A stretch of 64,000 nt of DNA from Tetrahymena thermophila SB210 (taxonomy: Eukaryota > Ciliophora > Oligohymenophorea > Hymenostomatida > Tetrahymenidae). The DNA is taken from contig NW_002476030.1 in the NCBI RefSeq assembly GCF_000189635.1, positions 133,165-197,164 on the forward strand, in the 5' to 3' direction. The number at the start of each line of letters is the position of its first letter. Position 1 is the first letter of the stretch. A program made the translations under genes and the position numbers. Below, one piece after another: positions 14,001-26,204 of the stretch. The notes below the pieces were generated by a model. The model had not been told where the DNA came from, ran no database searches, and saw nothing but the letters and a program-made list of their open reading frames with translations.

Positions 14001-15983
14001 AAAAAGGCACTATCATATCTATTAGAATCACTTAACATTGCAAAGAAATGTGAAAATACCAATTAAAGATTAATTGCCAATTACTTCAACAACATAGGTT
14101 TGTGCTATTTAAAGCTTTCTAATTATGAAAAAGCTTTAAAATACATCAATTAATCACATGAATTAAGAAAATAAATATTTAAAGGTAATCATCCTGATAT
14201 TTTAGATTCTTTAAATAGCTTAGGTTTATTTTACTCTGACTTAAATGAAAAAAATCTAGCTTTAAAATACTTTGACTAGTTGATCTAAAATAGAGAAAAA
14301 TTGAATGAAGAAAATAATTTATTTAAAGCAAACTTACTAAATAATATTGGATGTTATTTACTCAAATGTGGAAATACTAAATAAGCCATAGAATATTTGC
14401 AAAAATCCTACCAAAAGAGAAAATTTGTAAGTGAAAAAAATCTTAAAATAATTGCTGAATCTGCCAACAATATTGGTGTATGCTATTAATATCTAAATGA
14501 CAAAGAAAAATCAATTTAATATTTAAACTAATCGCATAGTATTTTTTAAAAATATGAATAAGATTTTCATTTTATCTATGCTACTTCTCTGAGCAACTTA
14601 GGTTAACATTATCAAGAGTTTGGTGACTATTAAAAAGCTTAAGAGTATTTAACTTCTTCTTTAAATCTACGATAAAAATATGATAAATAGAATTAAAAAA
14701 GTATTTCATTTGCCTTAAACAGGCTTGCATTTTGCCACTATGAGTTTTAAAACTATAAAGAAGCCTTAAAGAGTTTTAATGTGGTGCTATCATTGTAAAC
14801 AAATTAAAATGAGATTGAATTTTTTAATACTTAAATTCATGTTGGTCTTTGCTTTTAAGAACTTGGAAGCTACTAAGAAGCTCTAAAATATTTTAATCAA
14901 TCTCTCAAAATATTATAAAGATAAATTTAAATTCAATATGATAAAATTGCAGATGTTCTAAGTTATATAAGCACCTGTCAATTTAGCTTAGGAAATTATA
15001 AAAAAAGTTTATTATTTTAGTTAGAAGCTTTACAAATGTAAAAGTAATTTGGGATTAAAGATAAAAATATTAATTTAATTAGCAATATTTGCATGTGTTA
15101 TTTATAGCTTGGAAATTAAAATTAAGCGATAAAATAGTTAAATAAAGTAATAAATATCTTAAAATAAAATTTAAATGATATTCAACTTGATGCTATTCAT
15201 TCGCTCTACAATTTAGGAATTTGCTTTTTAAAATTAGGTGATACATAAAACGCATATAGAATTTTTAAATTATTTACTGATATGTAATAGCAAATTAACC
15301 AAGAAAATGATTGTTCTTAAGTTTATTTTCTAAATTATTTTGGATTATATTATAAAACAATTGGAAAATTCTAAGTTGCATTAAAATATCTTACTGATTC
15401 TCTTAATTTAGAAGAAAAAAATATCTAAAAAAGTAAAATTTTAGTTGCTGAGATAAATAATAACATCGGATAATGCTATCATGCTGTTTAAGATTACCAA
15501 ATAGCTAAAAATTACTATAAGAAGTGCTATGAAACTGTAAAAAATATACTTTTTCCCTCTCATTAGTTAGTTATTTCATCTATGAATAATGTAGGGATTT
15601 GCTTTCTTTAAGAAGGTAATTATGTGCAAGCTTTAGATCACTTTTAGTAAAACTTAGATATTCTAAAAAAGGAATATGATATAAATAATATGGATACTGC
15701 TGTGTGTCTAAATAATTTAGCAATTTGCTAATTAAAGTTAGGATAAAATTAAATTGCTTTAAATAACTTTTTAGAATCTCATTAAATAAAATAGTAAATA
15801 ATTTAAGATAAAAATCACTCAGATTTTGAATAATCTTTGAAAAACATCGCTCAATGCTATTATAACTTAAATGATACTCAAAAGTTTCATTCATTTATAT
15901 AGCAATCGTTTAAAGTTGCAAAAATTAATTTTAAAAAGAAAAAAGATTAAACTCAAATAAAAAATACTAATTAAAGCTATTGA
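8094..15983 (+). CDS. Giant protein kinase with two TPR arrays
   Basis: One intronless frame of 2,629 codons, checked at several points for the same phase and ending at TGA 15981-15983. The N-terminal 420 residues are Asn/Gln-rich. A complete protein-kinase domain follows (about 425-670): glycine loop GGEGILFLGKG, Lys449 in VFKF, catalytic loop HLDIKPANIL (Asp544, Asn549), ADFGIS (Asp562), YAPEEL (583-585) and KSDIYSLG. A first tetratricopeptide block spans about 695-1045 (IGQSHNNIGVVYFYQANYEESL). A roughly 700-residue low-complexity Asn/Gln/Lys/Ser linker follows. A second, much longer TPR array spans about 1740-2615, of the kinesin-light-chain type (ASLYNNIGITYFHLENYKIS, LNNLAICQLKLGQNQIAL). 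All catalytic motifs are present, so it should be an active Ser/Thr-type kinase. The TPRs suggest a scaffold; substrate and site of action are unknown. Confidence 0.9.
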
Positions 15984-16059
15984 TATCACAATATCCTAGA
16001 GCTTTTTAATAATTTTTCAAAAAATATTTTTATAATTATATAAATATATATATAGTTTC

Positions 16060-16235
16060 TCAAGGGGAGAGTTATTGGCAATCTAGTTTTATTTCTAAGG
16101 ATCAGTAGTCAGGAAAGATGCAAACTGCTTAGGGCCTGCACCTAGCTGAGCTTTCAACACTAGGTAAATCCTAGGAAAGTGCAGATAAGCAAAATAATGG
16201 GATGAAATCTAAAATCTAACTTGATTAGATTTAGT
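16060..16235 (+). ncRNA. Candidate structured non-coding RNA
   Basis: A GC-richer island in non-coding DNA about 80 bases after the kinase gene. It can fold into a long stem: TGCTTA (16126-16131) pairs with TAAGCA (16186-16191), CTGCAC (16136-16141) with GTGCAG (16179-16184), and CTAG (16142-16145) with CTAG (16171-16174). A separate perfect 8-bp hairpin, AAATCTAA/TTAGATTT (16212-16219 with 16225-16232), follows it. Three nested helices with small internal loops are unlikely by chance here. I do not recognise it as tRNA, 5S, a spliceosomal U RNA, telomerase RNA or a group I intron core. The strand and both ends are guesses; the folded helices themselves are seen. Confidence 0.4.
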
Positions 16236-16762
16236 TTATTTATGTAATCAATTCTAATTAATAAATTATATTTATATTTATAAATATTTTATTACTCTAT
16301 AATTAAAAATTTGATAATTGTAAACACTTCAAGCAAAATAAAATAATGAATTACCACCTTTAATAGACATTTAGGTATATATTTAATATTTCTAAATTAA
16401 GTTATAAAAATATTTATTTATTTATATATATACACAAATATAAATAAATCTAGAGAATTAAGATTTTTAGTATTATTAAAATTATTAAATTTTATTTTTT
16501 TTAGGGTATTTTATTATTAAATAAATTCTTAAGTTCAGTTAAATATTATGTTGACAATTAACTTTGAATTTATTTATTAATAGTTAATTTAAATTAATTT
16601 TATTTTGCAAGCTGTAAAAATGTTTATTGAAATGTTTCTAAAACAAAATAAATCATTTTTAACTATTAAATTTATTTAGTAGATAACCAACCATTTAGAA
16701 TCAAGTAAAAATTATCATTTCTTAGTTTTTTTAATTTTTTTCAAATTAACAAACCATCATTT

Positions 16763-19502
16763 TCAAGCTATATTCAAGTGGCTAAATGCGCTACAATACT
16801 TTTTCATATCACTTGGATGCAAATCCTAATTTACTTTCTTGCCAAATTAGCTTTCAAAAGAAGGAATATCAAATCTTTCCCAAAGATTTTCATCGCCACC
16901 AAAAACATATAACTTAGAATTTTCATCTACAAAGCAAATGGGAAGCACTCTGGCTTTCTTAACTTTTCCAACAATATCTATTTTATTTAACTCAGGATTT
17001 TAAGTGTTAATATTAATCTAAAAAATTTATTCATTTTTTTCTTCATCACTTCTTCCAAACATAAAATAAAACTAGTCGTTTTATTATCCTTTAACTGAAA
17101 AGGCAAATCCTCCTTCTACTGTAAGAGGAAGTTTTATACTCAACAATTACCAAGTATTTTCTTTTATATTATACCTTTCGATTTAATTTAATCTACCTTT
17201 TGGAGAGAACCCTCCAATTAAATAGAGCCACCTTTTGTCTTCAAGTCCTATCAAGCTAGAGGTACATCTACCATCTTTTAAATTTGCAAGTTTTTCCCAT
17301 GTATTACTTTATAAATCCAATCTTTATTTAAAAAATCAACGAATTAAAATTTATATTTATAAATCATTCATATATAAACTTTAAAATTATCAAAAACAGA
17401 CTCTTGTAAAAATAATTTAAAAAACTTAAAAAAATAAAGTTAAAAATAATTATTTTAAAGCAAGTTTTAATCAAATTTTTTTTTATAGCATAAAAAATAT
17501 ATTTGTTTGTTTGTTTGTTTTTATAATATTTGGAATATTTGATTCATATTTAAAATTTAATAATTTAAATACCTCTCAAAAGAGTTTAAAATGCTTTGTT
17601 CTCCTCTACCATAAGTTCTACCTCCTATGACATAAACATAACCATTAAAATATAGAGCAGAGTGAGTATAGCGAGCTTAGTGCATATTAGAAAGAGGAGT
17701 ATTTGTATTATTAACTGGGTCATAGAGTTAGCAAATAGGCAATATATCATTTAACTTATTATTTACTCCTCCACAAATTATGATTTTTCCATCTGGTAGA
17801 GAAATAGCCTATGAATAGCTATACATAGTAAGGGACTTAGGAGGTGAAATTGTATACAATTTTTATTACAGAGGATCAAAAATTAGAATATAAGGGAAAG
17901 TTTCATCTCCAAATATATAAAATCTAGTATTACAATTATTCAATTCATCTGTCTTGTTAATTTGTTTAATAATTTTCTTGAGAAATTTACACATCCATTT
18001 TTTCAACAAGTTCATGAAATTCCTCTTTGGAATCTTTGAAATCGAGCTCGATTTTGATGTACTTTTATTTAGCAAACTTTAATCAATAGAATTTTCTCTA
18101 GATTAAACTCTGATATTTTAATAGCTTTCTGCATAAGAAACCTATCTTGACTTATTTAATCTTAGGGTAGATATACTCTTGCTTTTATAGGGGGTTTTAT
18201 AAACCTTATTATTTGGCTCATCTGTTTCTTCTATCAGTTCCTCTAAAATTTCTTCTGTGCTAAAACCCAAAAAAAAGTTTAAATTAAATTATTTAAACAA
18301 AATTTTTGGTTTTATTTTAATAATTTTATTCAATAATCTCTTTTTATCAAAAGAAAAAATTCTGTTATAAATTTGCTTTATCATTTGCTTAATATAAATT
18401 TATATTTTAATTGAGCCCTAAAATGTTTTTAATTTCAACTGATTTTTAAAGAATTTTTAACTTTTAACATTAAAATGTTATTTATCACTCATAAAAATTT
18501 AATAATTTAATCTAACTAATAAATTTACTTGCTGTTTCTTTGATTATTTGTTTGTTTGCTTTTGTTTTCGTTCTACTTTTTAATGTTTTTAGTTTCTTCT
18601 TCAAAGCTTTCCTCTTCATATGATCTCAGTTCTTTTTCGTCAAAAAAATTAATTTATTTTTATTTGTCTTGAAGCTAAAGCATTTCTTTTCTTTTTTACT
18701 TGAGTCTTTCTTCTTTTTGTTGCTGTTTAATAAGTCTTTATTTTTCTTTCTCTTCTTCTTCTTTCTTTTACTTCTCTTTTTCTCTTTACTCTCGCTCTTC
18801 CTTCAACTTCTTTAATCTATTTAATTCATCTAGTCTTTTTTGCTTTTCAATTCTTTTTTTCTCTTCTTCTTCTATTTCTTTTTACTTTTTTAAATTCTCT
18901 TCCTCTTCCTCCCTCTTTTTCCTCATTAATTCTTCTTTTTGCTGCTTTAACTTCAAGAGTCGCTATTGCTTCTCTTCATTCTCTACTTGACTAATTATTT
19001 ATTTCAAGAAAATGCTTCCAAGCCATTCTCTTAAAAGGTTCATAAAATCTCTTGCACCACCTTCAGTTTCTTCAACCCTAGGATCATTAATCGATAAAAT
19101 ATACTTTATTTATGCCTTAAGCTGCCCATCAGATTGAAATATTAAATTCTATTCAGTTTTGGATTCTTTTTTGTTTGTTGTATAGTCTGATAATTTTAAA
19201 ATCTACTAGCTAATAAGTACATCCTTTTATTTATTTTTAACCAGCACTTAATTATAGAGAGAAATGTAGATATCTTCTCCATCAATAGGTACATCATTAA
19301 AAGAAATAACTACATCCATATTAACTTTCTCCTTTAAAATATTAATTGTAGGAGATCTCTTGCTACTGTTTCCATATTTCAAATCAAAAGAATAGCAACC
19401 AAATTTATTATGATAAAGAGTGCACTATTTCAAGTTAAATTAAATATCTAAAAGATATATGGAAAACATTGAAGACTTTCTTTCATTTTTGATTTGTATC
19501 AT
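16763..19502 (-). CDS. Kelch-repeat protein with long coiled coil
   Basis: Three exons agree in phase: 19502-18529, 18259-17573 and 17321-16763, giving 739 residues and stopping at TGA 16765-16763. The N-terminal 160 residues are beta-rich and may be a C2-like domain (weak). Residues about 165-315 are a highly charged Lys/Glu/Gln coiled coil, including RKREEEEENLKKQKEIEEEE. After a Ser-rich linker come Kelch repeats (about 435-739) with the diagnostic double glycines: IIICGGVNN, VYVIGGRTYGRG, LYLIGGFSPKGR and LYVFGGDENLWERF. Kelch propellers are protein-binding modules often linked to cytoskeleton or ubiquitin ligases; no BTB or F-box is seen. The start is the first ATG after an in-frame TGA; an additional upstream exon cannot be ruled out, because a TTTTTTTAG acceptor-like site lies just upstream. 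Confidence 0.82.
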
Positions 19503-21158
19503 ACTATTTATATAGCAGCTGCACTATTTAAATATATGACTTCAAATAAAGATTTCTACTGATTCTCCTAAAAAAAGAAATTTAATTAATAAAAATATTA
19601 TTATCTTAATTAATACAAGAAAGCAAATCCAATAATACACAAATAAAGCATTAAAATGCAAATTAGTATATTGTATTACTTTTTGTATATAAAAGACATC
19701 ATTTCACTAATATTTGAAATTATTATCAACAATTAATTAATTAATTAAAAGCCTCTAAGCATGTATTTAAAGAAAATTTAACTGATCGATCAATCTAAAA
19801 TTATTTATTAATTTATTTATAAGGAATTTCAACATAAATTAAATATTATTTACTTAAAAAAATATGTTGATTTTAATTACTTTTTAATAAAATTTAAGTT
19901 TCACATAAGAGCTTAGAATTAATTACTTTATTAAATTTTTATCACTCAAACAATAGAAATATGGTGGTTCAAGAATACTTATATTTACCAAAACTTACTT
20001 TTGTTGTCTTTCAAAAATATCAATTAATTTATATTACCCAATTGATATAGTATCTATTTTTTAGCATTTTAATGTAAAATGTAATTAATTACTACTTTTA
20101 AAATTCAAATTTAGTCTATTTCAATATTAAAAGTAACATGAAGAGAAATACAAGAAAATTAAAAATTTTATTAATAAAAATAAAGGAACTCTACTGTAAT
20201 ACCTATCATCAATATTTTATCTTAAAAAAGTATAAAGGTATGTTTTATTCATTTTTTCGATAAAATTTTCAAAATTTATTTTTTTAAAAAAAAATGACAT
20301 GTTATAAGAATATACGGTAAATATTATTTCATTTTTACATTTTGCTAATTTAAAGCTATCTAAAAACTAAAAAATAAAGCTGTTTTAAGCTTATTTAGCT
20401 TTATTTATTATGTTATTAAGATATATTACATTTCGCCTTTTGTAAATTAAATAGGCACTTCACTCTATATTAACTTCTAATTTTGTTTCCTCATTTAGTA
20501 AAAATCTAACACAATACACATAATTGATTTGATAAATTAACACATATTTGTTATGAAATTTGAATTTAAATAAATATATATAGTACTAAATAGTACTAGA
20601 TAAATATTATGGATATAAGATAACAAATTTCCTCCCAAAAATTTATCAAATAAACCTATTTTATCTTAGAAAAAATTTTTTTATTATGATGCATGCTAAT
20701 TTTACATTTAAATTGGTTTCTAAAAATGAGGAATAGTTGAATGAATAAAAAATAAATAAATGAAAGATTTAGATACAGAATCTGTTGGATATTATATTAT
20801 AATAAAATTATTGGTAATGTGTAAATTAAAGTTTCAATATATATTAGTTTATTTGATAAATACATAAAAGTACTATTTATGAATAACTAAAATTTATATT
20901 TCTTTTATTTTCTCCACAAAGGAAATTAATAATTATGATTATTGATAAATTAATAACCTCTTATCGCCATTCGTGTTCATAGATTAATTTTTATAATATA
21001 AGGATAGAATTTCTTCTGATTGATAAATAATTAATAATAACAAAGAAAGTAACAACAAGATACTCAGATTAAATTATAAATTAGGCGATACCAAATAAAA
21101 TTATAATACTCAATTAGCTAAATATTGCGTAAAAAAGTTTATAAATTAGCAGAAAAGC
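19503..21158. other. A/T-rich divergent intergenic region
   Basis: This spacer separates the minus-strand Kelch gene from the plus-strand coiled-coil gene and should contain both promoters. I found no coding frame with protein-like composition and no RNA element. The frame of the downstream gene is open back to about 21030, but it has no ATG before 21159. Confidence 0.4.
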
Positions 21159-24100
21159 ATGAACTAAAAGACTCGAAATGAATCTTATTTAGAAACATAA
21201 AATTCATAGTTAGGAGTGCCAAGCGTTTCTCTTATTACTCATGATGAATTCTATGGTAATCAGGCAAAATCACAATTAGATGATCATAATCCAGAAATTA
21301 ATCATTATCAAACACCAAATAATAAAAATAGCTTAAAGTAAGTTTAAAAATAAATGAAAAATCAATTTAAGTATTTTGTAAATCTTTTTTTTTTAAGCCA
21401 AAGAAAAGCTACTGATTTAAAACACAAGAATTTGAAAATACTTTAAGAACTTAAAGAGATTTCAGATTAACTTTAATCAGCATTGGAGAAACAAAAAATA
21501 CAATAAAGGCAAAACGTTCAATATAATTCAAAAGACATTAGGATAGCTGTAAATAATTATCCATAAAAAAATATTTTAGAAAAGCTAGAAAAGAAAAATA
21601 AATAATGAATTTTAGATTTAAAACTAGCAAATTTATTATATTTTATAAATTTCTTTGGACAATTGGTTATTATTTTTTGGTAGAGTAGTAGGAATAATAA
21701 GAAGAAATTGATAAAGCATTCAGCATTTTGAATCTGTAGAAAAGAGACATTGAACTTCTTGAATAATAAGTTCAACACTTAATCAATAATGACAAAAGGT
21801 AAAGCAAAATTTATTAGTTATTGTTTTCTTTGTTCATTAATTGTTTATAAATATAAATATATATTTTTTTAACTATAAACAATAAATAATTAATTCAAGC
21901 TAAATTAGGCTTATAATTTATTTATATCATAAAATAAACAGAGTTGAAGAGTTAAATTAACAATTGATTGATAAGAACAAAGAAATAAAGGCTTTAGAGC
22001 ATGAAAAAAATTACTTAAATAAAGTTCTAGGAAATGTTGATAAAATTATGAAAGCTGAAGGCGTTAAAGATTAGAAACTATAATAAGTTCACTCAGCTTA
22101 TAAGGAAGAGATAAGATTACTTAAAGAAAGAATAAGAGAACTTGAAAACGTTCAAAGATAATCTGAAAAAAATGCTATGAAACTTCATCAACATTACATG
22201 GATTTGGATGAAAAATACAAACAAGCCATTTCAAACTCTCCTTCAATTTAAAATAAGTCTCCTAATAAATATAGAAACTCGTAAGGGGAAAACTCTTATT
22301 TGCTGATTGAATCTGTAAAAAATGATTATGAAGATAAAATATAAACTTATATTTAAAAGCTCAAAGATAAAGAAAATGAAAGTAAATCGCTTACACTTCA
22401 ACTTTAGAAAAAAGAAAATGTAAATATTTTTTGTCAAAATAAATAGTTGTTTTTTTTAATTTCATTTTAAAATAACTTTTTATTTTATTACTGAATTTAC
22501 TTACATAATTTCAACAAAATGATCTTAGATTGCAATTATTATCATATTATACTTTATCTTAAATTTATTTTATCGATTTACTTTCTTTAGACTCTCATTC
22601 ATTAAAATCTATTTATTTTCATATTATAAAATTCAAATTTTGGGCTTATTATTGTTTGAAGATTAAGTATTGTAATTCCTTAACTAATCAAATTTAATTG
22701 ATTCAATTTACAAATAAAAAATTAAATGCAATAGAAAAATGATAAAGATTGATATAAATTAAAATTAATTATAAATATTATTAATTAATTAAATTATATT
22801 ATAAAATTATTTATTTTTATATAAATAATATTCAAACGATTCAAAAAAATAGTGATCTCAATTCACTAAATTCTTGAATGGCATTTGGCTATAAAAGTAT
22901 TATTTTTAAATTATCATTTTAATATTTCATTAAATTTATGATTAAGGATAAATAATTAATTAAATTTTATAAATTTGTTTTTTCAAAAAATAAAATATAT
23001 TGCATTTTTTAAAATAATAAATAAAAGTTTTACTTTTAAATTAAAGTATTACGATAAATATATTTTTTATTTCTTATAGGAAGTTAGAGATTTAAAAGTT
23101 TTGGTGAGAGAGTATGAAATACAGGTACAAAGAGAGCAAAGAGATAAAGAGATGATAGAAAGTTATAATAAAAACCTTAGAGAATAATTAAAGATTTAAG
23201 CTTAAAAATTATCTTAGGAAAGCCTAGCTTCAGCATAGCAAAATACTTAGCAAGGTAAAGAAATAATTAAGGTTCCTACAAGATAACCAAGGACACAAAC
23301 CCCTAAGAAAGATATTATCAGCCCCTATAAATCCACAACTACACAAATTCGAAAAGATTAAAAATAAACTTCTAACAGCTTAGAAAGGAATGGCAACAAA
23401 ATTAATTATAATAATAGCAATAACAATGAGGAAATCAAAATTTATAAAAGAGAGAACTCTTCTTCTATTAAAAAGAAAACTAATGGTTACCATCAACATA
23501 CGATGTCGATGGAAATTTAGCATAGTAGAGAAAATACAGATATTGATTTAGCTGACAAACTAAATTAATCTGTACTGAATGACAATTAAAACAAATATTC
23601 AACACCTGGCACACCTCAAAAGAAATTGTTTATAAAAAGATAGCTAAAAAGTCCTTCTATAATTAATAGTGACTCAGTTAATAACAGATATAATAATAGA
23701 TCGATAGATAGGAGGGAAACTGCAGGTTCAGCTAATAACAGCAACATATTTTCTTCTAATAACTCAAATAGCAACAATAAAACATTTAAAAAATCTAATT
23801 TATTCTCATCAAAGCTAAGTACTAAAGACAATGAAGATTTAATAAACTAACTCCACCCTCTTAGTGCTAGAAATAGAATCAAAGAATTATAAAAAAGTGA
23901 GAATTTAAATAATGAAGTAAATAGTAACAAAGATGATAATAATAATAATATCCTTATTGAAACTCCTTATGTCAAAACCTTAAATAGTAAATATTTAGCT
24001 CTTAAAAGCAACTAAAATGAAGGAAATAATCCCATAAAAACAGAATTAAGTACATTACTTGAAAAGAAACAAAAAGCTAAATTAGACCTAGAATAATCTC

Positions 24101-25656
24101 CTAAATCAAATAAAATGTAATAAATAGATGATAAAAAGGATAATACAAATAGCCAAAGTTCAAATAAAAATAATCTGGCAGGTCAAATTCCAAGTGATGT
24201 AAGCGAATAAGATTTAAATGTAATCAATTAATTTTTAAGATTTTCATAAAATTTTCTTATTTTGTCAAAATAAATATGTTTGTTTTTAAAAGTGTATTGA
24301 TTTCGTTCTAATTTTTAATTTTTCAATAAAAATAATTATTTTAAAATTTTTATATAAAATAGCACACATTTACTTAGTTTTAGAAAGAGGTGTCTCAAGT
24401 TGGTCTTGAAAAATTTTTAGGAGATGAATAAACATATTTAGATGCTCACAGAAGCTCTCCTGATTTAACTAGCGGTATGACAAACTAAAACTTATAAAAG
24501 TCAACCTAATTTCCAAAAGTAAAAAAAGAAGGACTTTAGATAAAGCAATAATCAATCGGAAAAGTTTAACCTCACAATTAGATTATGTTTTCTGATTATG
24601 ACTTTATAACTTCTTAAAATCCTTCTAATCCAATTTCTATTGTTAAAGTTGTAGGTGCAAGATTTTGGCTATTCAAGCCATCAAACAAAATTATGGGATT
24701 ATAGATAAATTACTTAACCAATTAAAACAAGTTAATTTGGGGACCAGCAAATGTACATATTTTTACATCTAATATTACAGTGTAAACTATGAATTTAGCA
24801 GTTAATTTTAAGGAAGGAGATGACCCTGATAAATTAGATTTTGTTAGTTTAATTGGATGCAGATATAATAACGAATACTCTTACTTAGAAAATGTAACCT
24901 TTATCACAAATTCTGGAGTCGTGTATAATTTTGGAAAGCATAATCCAGACCCTAAATAGCCATTGATATATTTTGATATATAATCTGAAATTGAAGTGCC
25001 TTTCTCCTTATTTGGCTCTATCTCAAAAGAATATGGTAATTTAATTTATTCTTAAATACTAATAATTATATATTTATTTTAAAATAGATCCAATGTCAGG
25101 CATTTTAATAGGAACAAAATTATCATATTTTGGTTTCCAAGTAGCAAGTATTGATCAACTTAAATAAAAAGCTCAATCACCTCTTAAATCATCAAAACAT
25201 GTGCAGAGTGATGGCAATCTCAATCCTCCAACAAATTAGCTAAGCGTTTAAAATGAATAAGATTTATAAAAGTAAAACAAATCTAACAATTAAAAAAATG
25301 ATGAAAAAAGCATATAAAATAATGATGTAAATAAATAATCATAAAATTAAAATTAAAAAACTGTTTAAGAAAATTCAAATTAGTCTGAATAACAAAATAA
25401 AAATTAGAATTAGTAATAATAAAATGTTCATTAATAATAATAGCAGCATTCAAATTAAGAATAAATCTAAAAAAACGAAGCTCATTCAAATACAAAAAAT
25501 GAAATTGACAAGTAAAATGATTTACAAAGCCAAAAGACAGCAACATTTTATAATTAAAATAACAATCCTTAACAATAAGCAAACTAAAATTCAAATACTT
25601 AATAAAAAAGTGAGTAAAATAACAAAGGAAATAGTCAAAATTAAGTTAAAAATTGA
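21159..25656 (+). CDS. Coiled-coil protein with C-terminal jacalin-like beta domain
   Basis: Seven exons join in phase: 21159-21337, 21398-21548, 21686-21798, 21942-22419, 23080-24219 (or 24198), 24384-25035 and 25088-25656, giving about 1,093 residues. Residues about 60-400 are coiled coil (QLIDKNKEIKALEHEKNYL, EEIRLLKERIRELENVQ). A long Ser/Asn-rich disordered stretch follows, then a beta-rich domain at about 755-930 with IVKVVGARFWLFKPSNKIMG, DFVSLIGCRYNNEYSYLENV and GILIGTKLSYFGFQ. These periodic Gly-aromatic strands recall jacalin-like lectin or related beta-prism folds, but the match is weak. The C-terminal 150 residues are almost wholly Gln, Asn, Lys and Ser. The fourth intron is long (660 bases). 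The exon 2 to exon 3 junction is the least certain. Role unknown; a structural or membrane-associated scaffold is possible. Confidence 0.75.
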
Positions 25657-26204
25657 AATAAAATTTGTTAAAAAATGTGTAAATAGATAGAAATATGTAT
25701 AACAAATGTATTAATCTCAAAAATTAAATATCTTTAATTGTAATTTATAAGATTTTTGATTTATTATTTTAAATTTTCTAATTAATATATTTTTATTTTC
25801 CTTATTATTTTTAATACAAACTTAATTTTCTTAATTAATAGAATTATTAAAATTTAATTTTTAATAACAGAATAGAATTTTGTTAAAATTATTGTAAAAA
25901 TATATATATAATTTAAAAAAATGCAAGAAGTATCCAAAAACCTACAGTAGAACTTGAATTCTATATCTTGTTCTTTTGATCAGTTTAAATTTAGATTATT
26001 TCTAAATCTAACTGGACACAAATTATTTTCTTATTTATTTTATTTTTGTAAATTTTTAATTTTTAAAGTAAAAAGAATGATTTTTTATGAATGAATGATA
26101 ACAAGATAATAATTTAAAACGAGATAAGTATGTTAATATAGAGAGAACTATTTAATCAAATTCAATAAATATTATCATAGTTGAATGGATAAATGATTAG
26201 TTTT
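25657..26204. other. Intergenic region between convergent genes
   Basis: Spacer between the 3' ends of the coiled-coil gene (+) and the phosphorylase gene (-). It is non-coding and contains the hairpin listed separately. Confidence 0.5.
25981..26014. other. Inverted repeat (hairpin) between convergent genes
   Basis: CAGTT (25981-25985) pairs with AACTG (26010-26014), and ATTTAGA (25989-25995) pairs perfectly with TCTAAAT (26001-26007) across a 5-base loop. It lies in a slightly GC-richer patch (about 25921-26025) in which GAAC...GTTC could form a smaller stem upstream. It could be a 3'-end element or part of a small RNA; nothing decides between these. Confidence 0.35.

Noticed and set aside
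16080..16200. Group I intron resemblance of the GC island (GGCCTGCACCTAG)
   Set aside because: The conserved core elements of group I introns are not present, and the island does not interrupt a gene.
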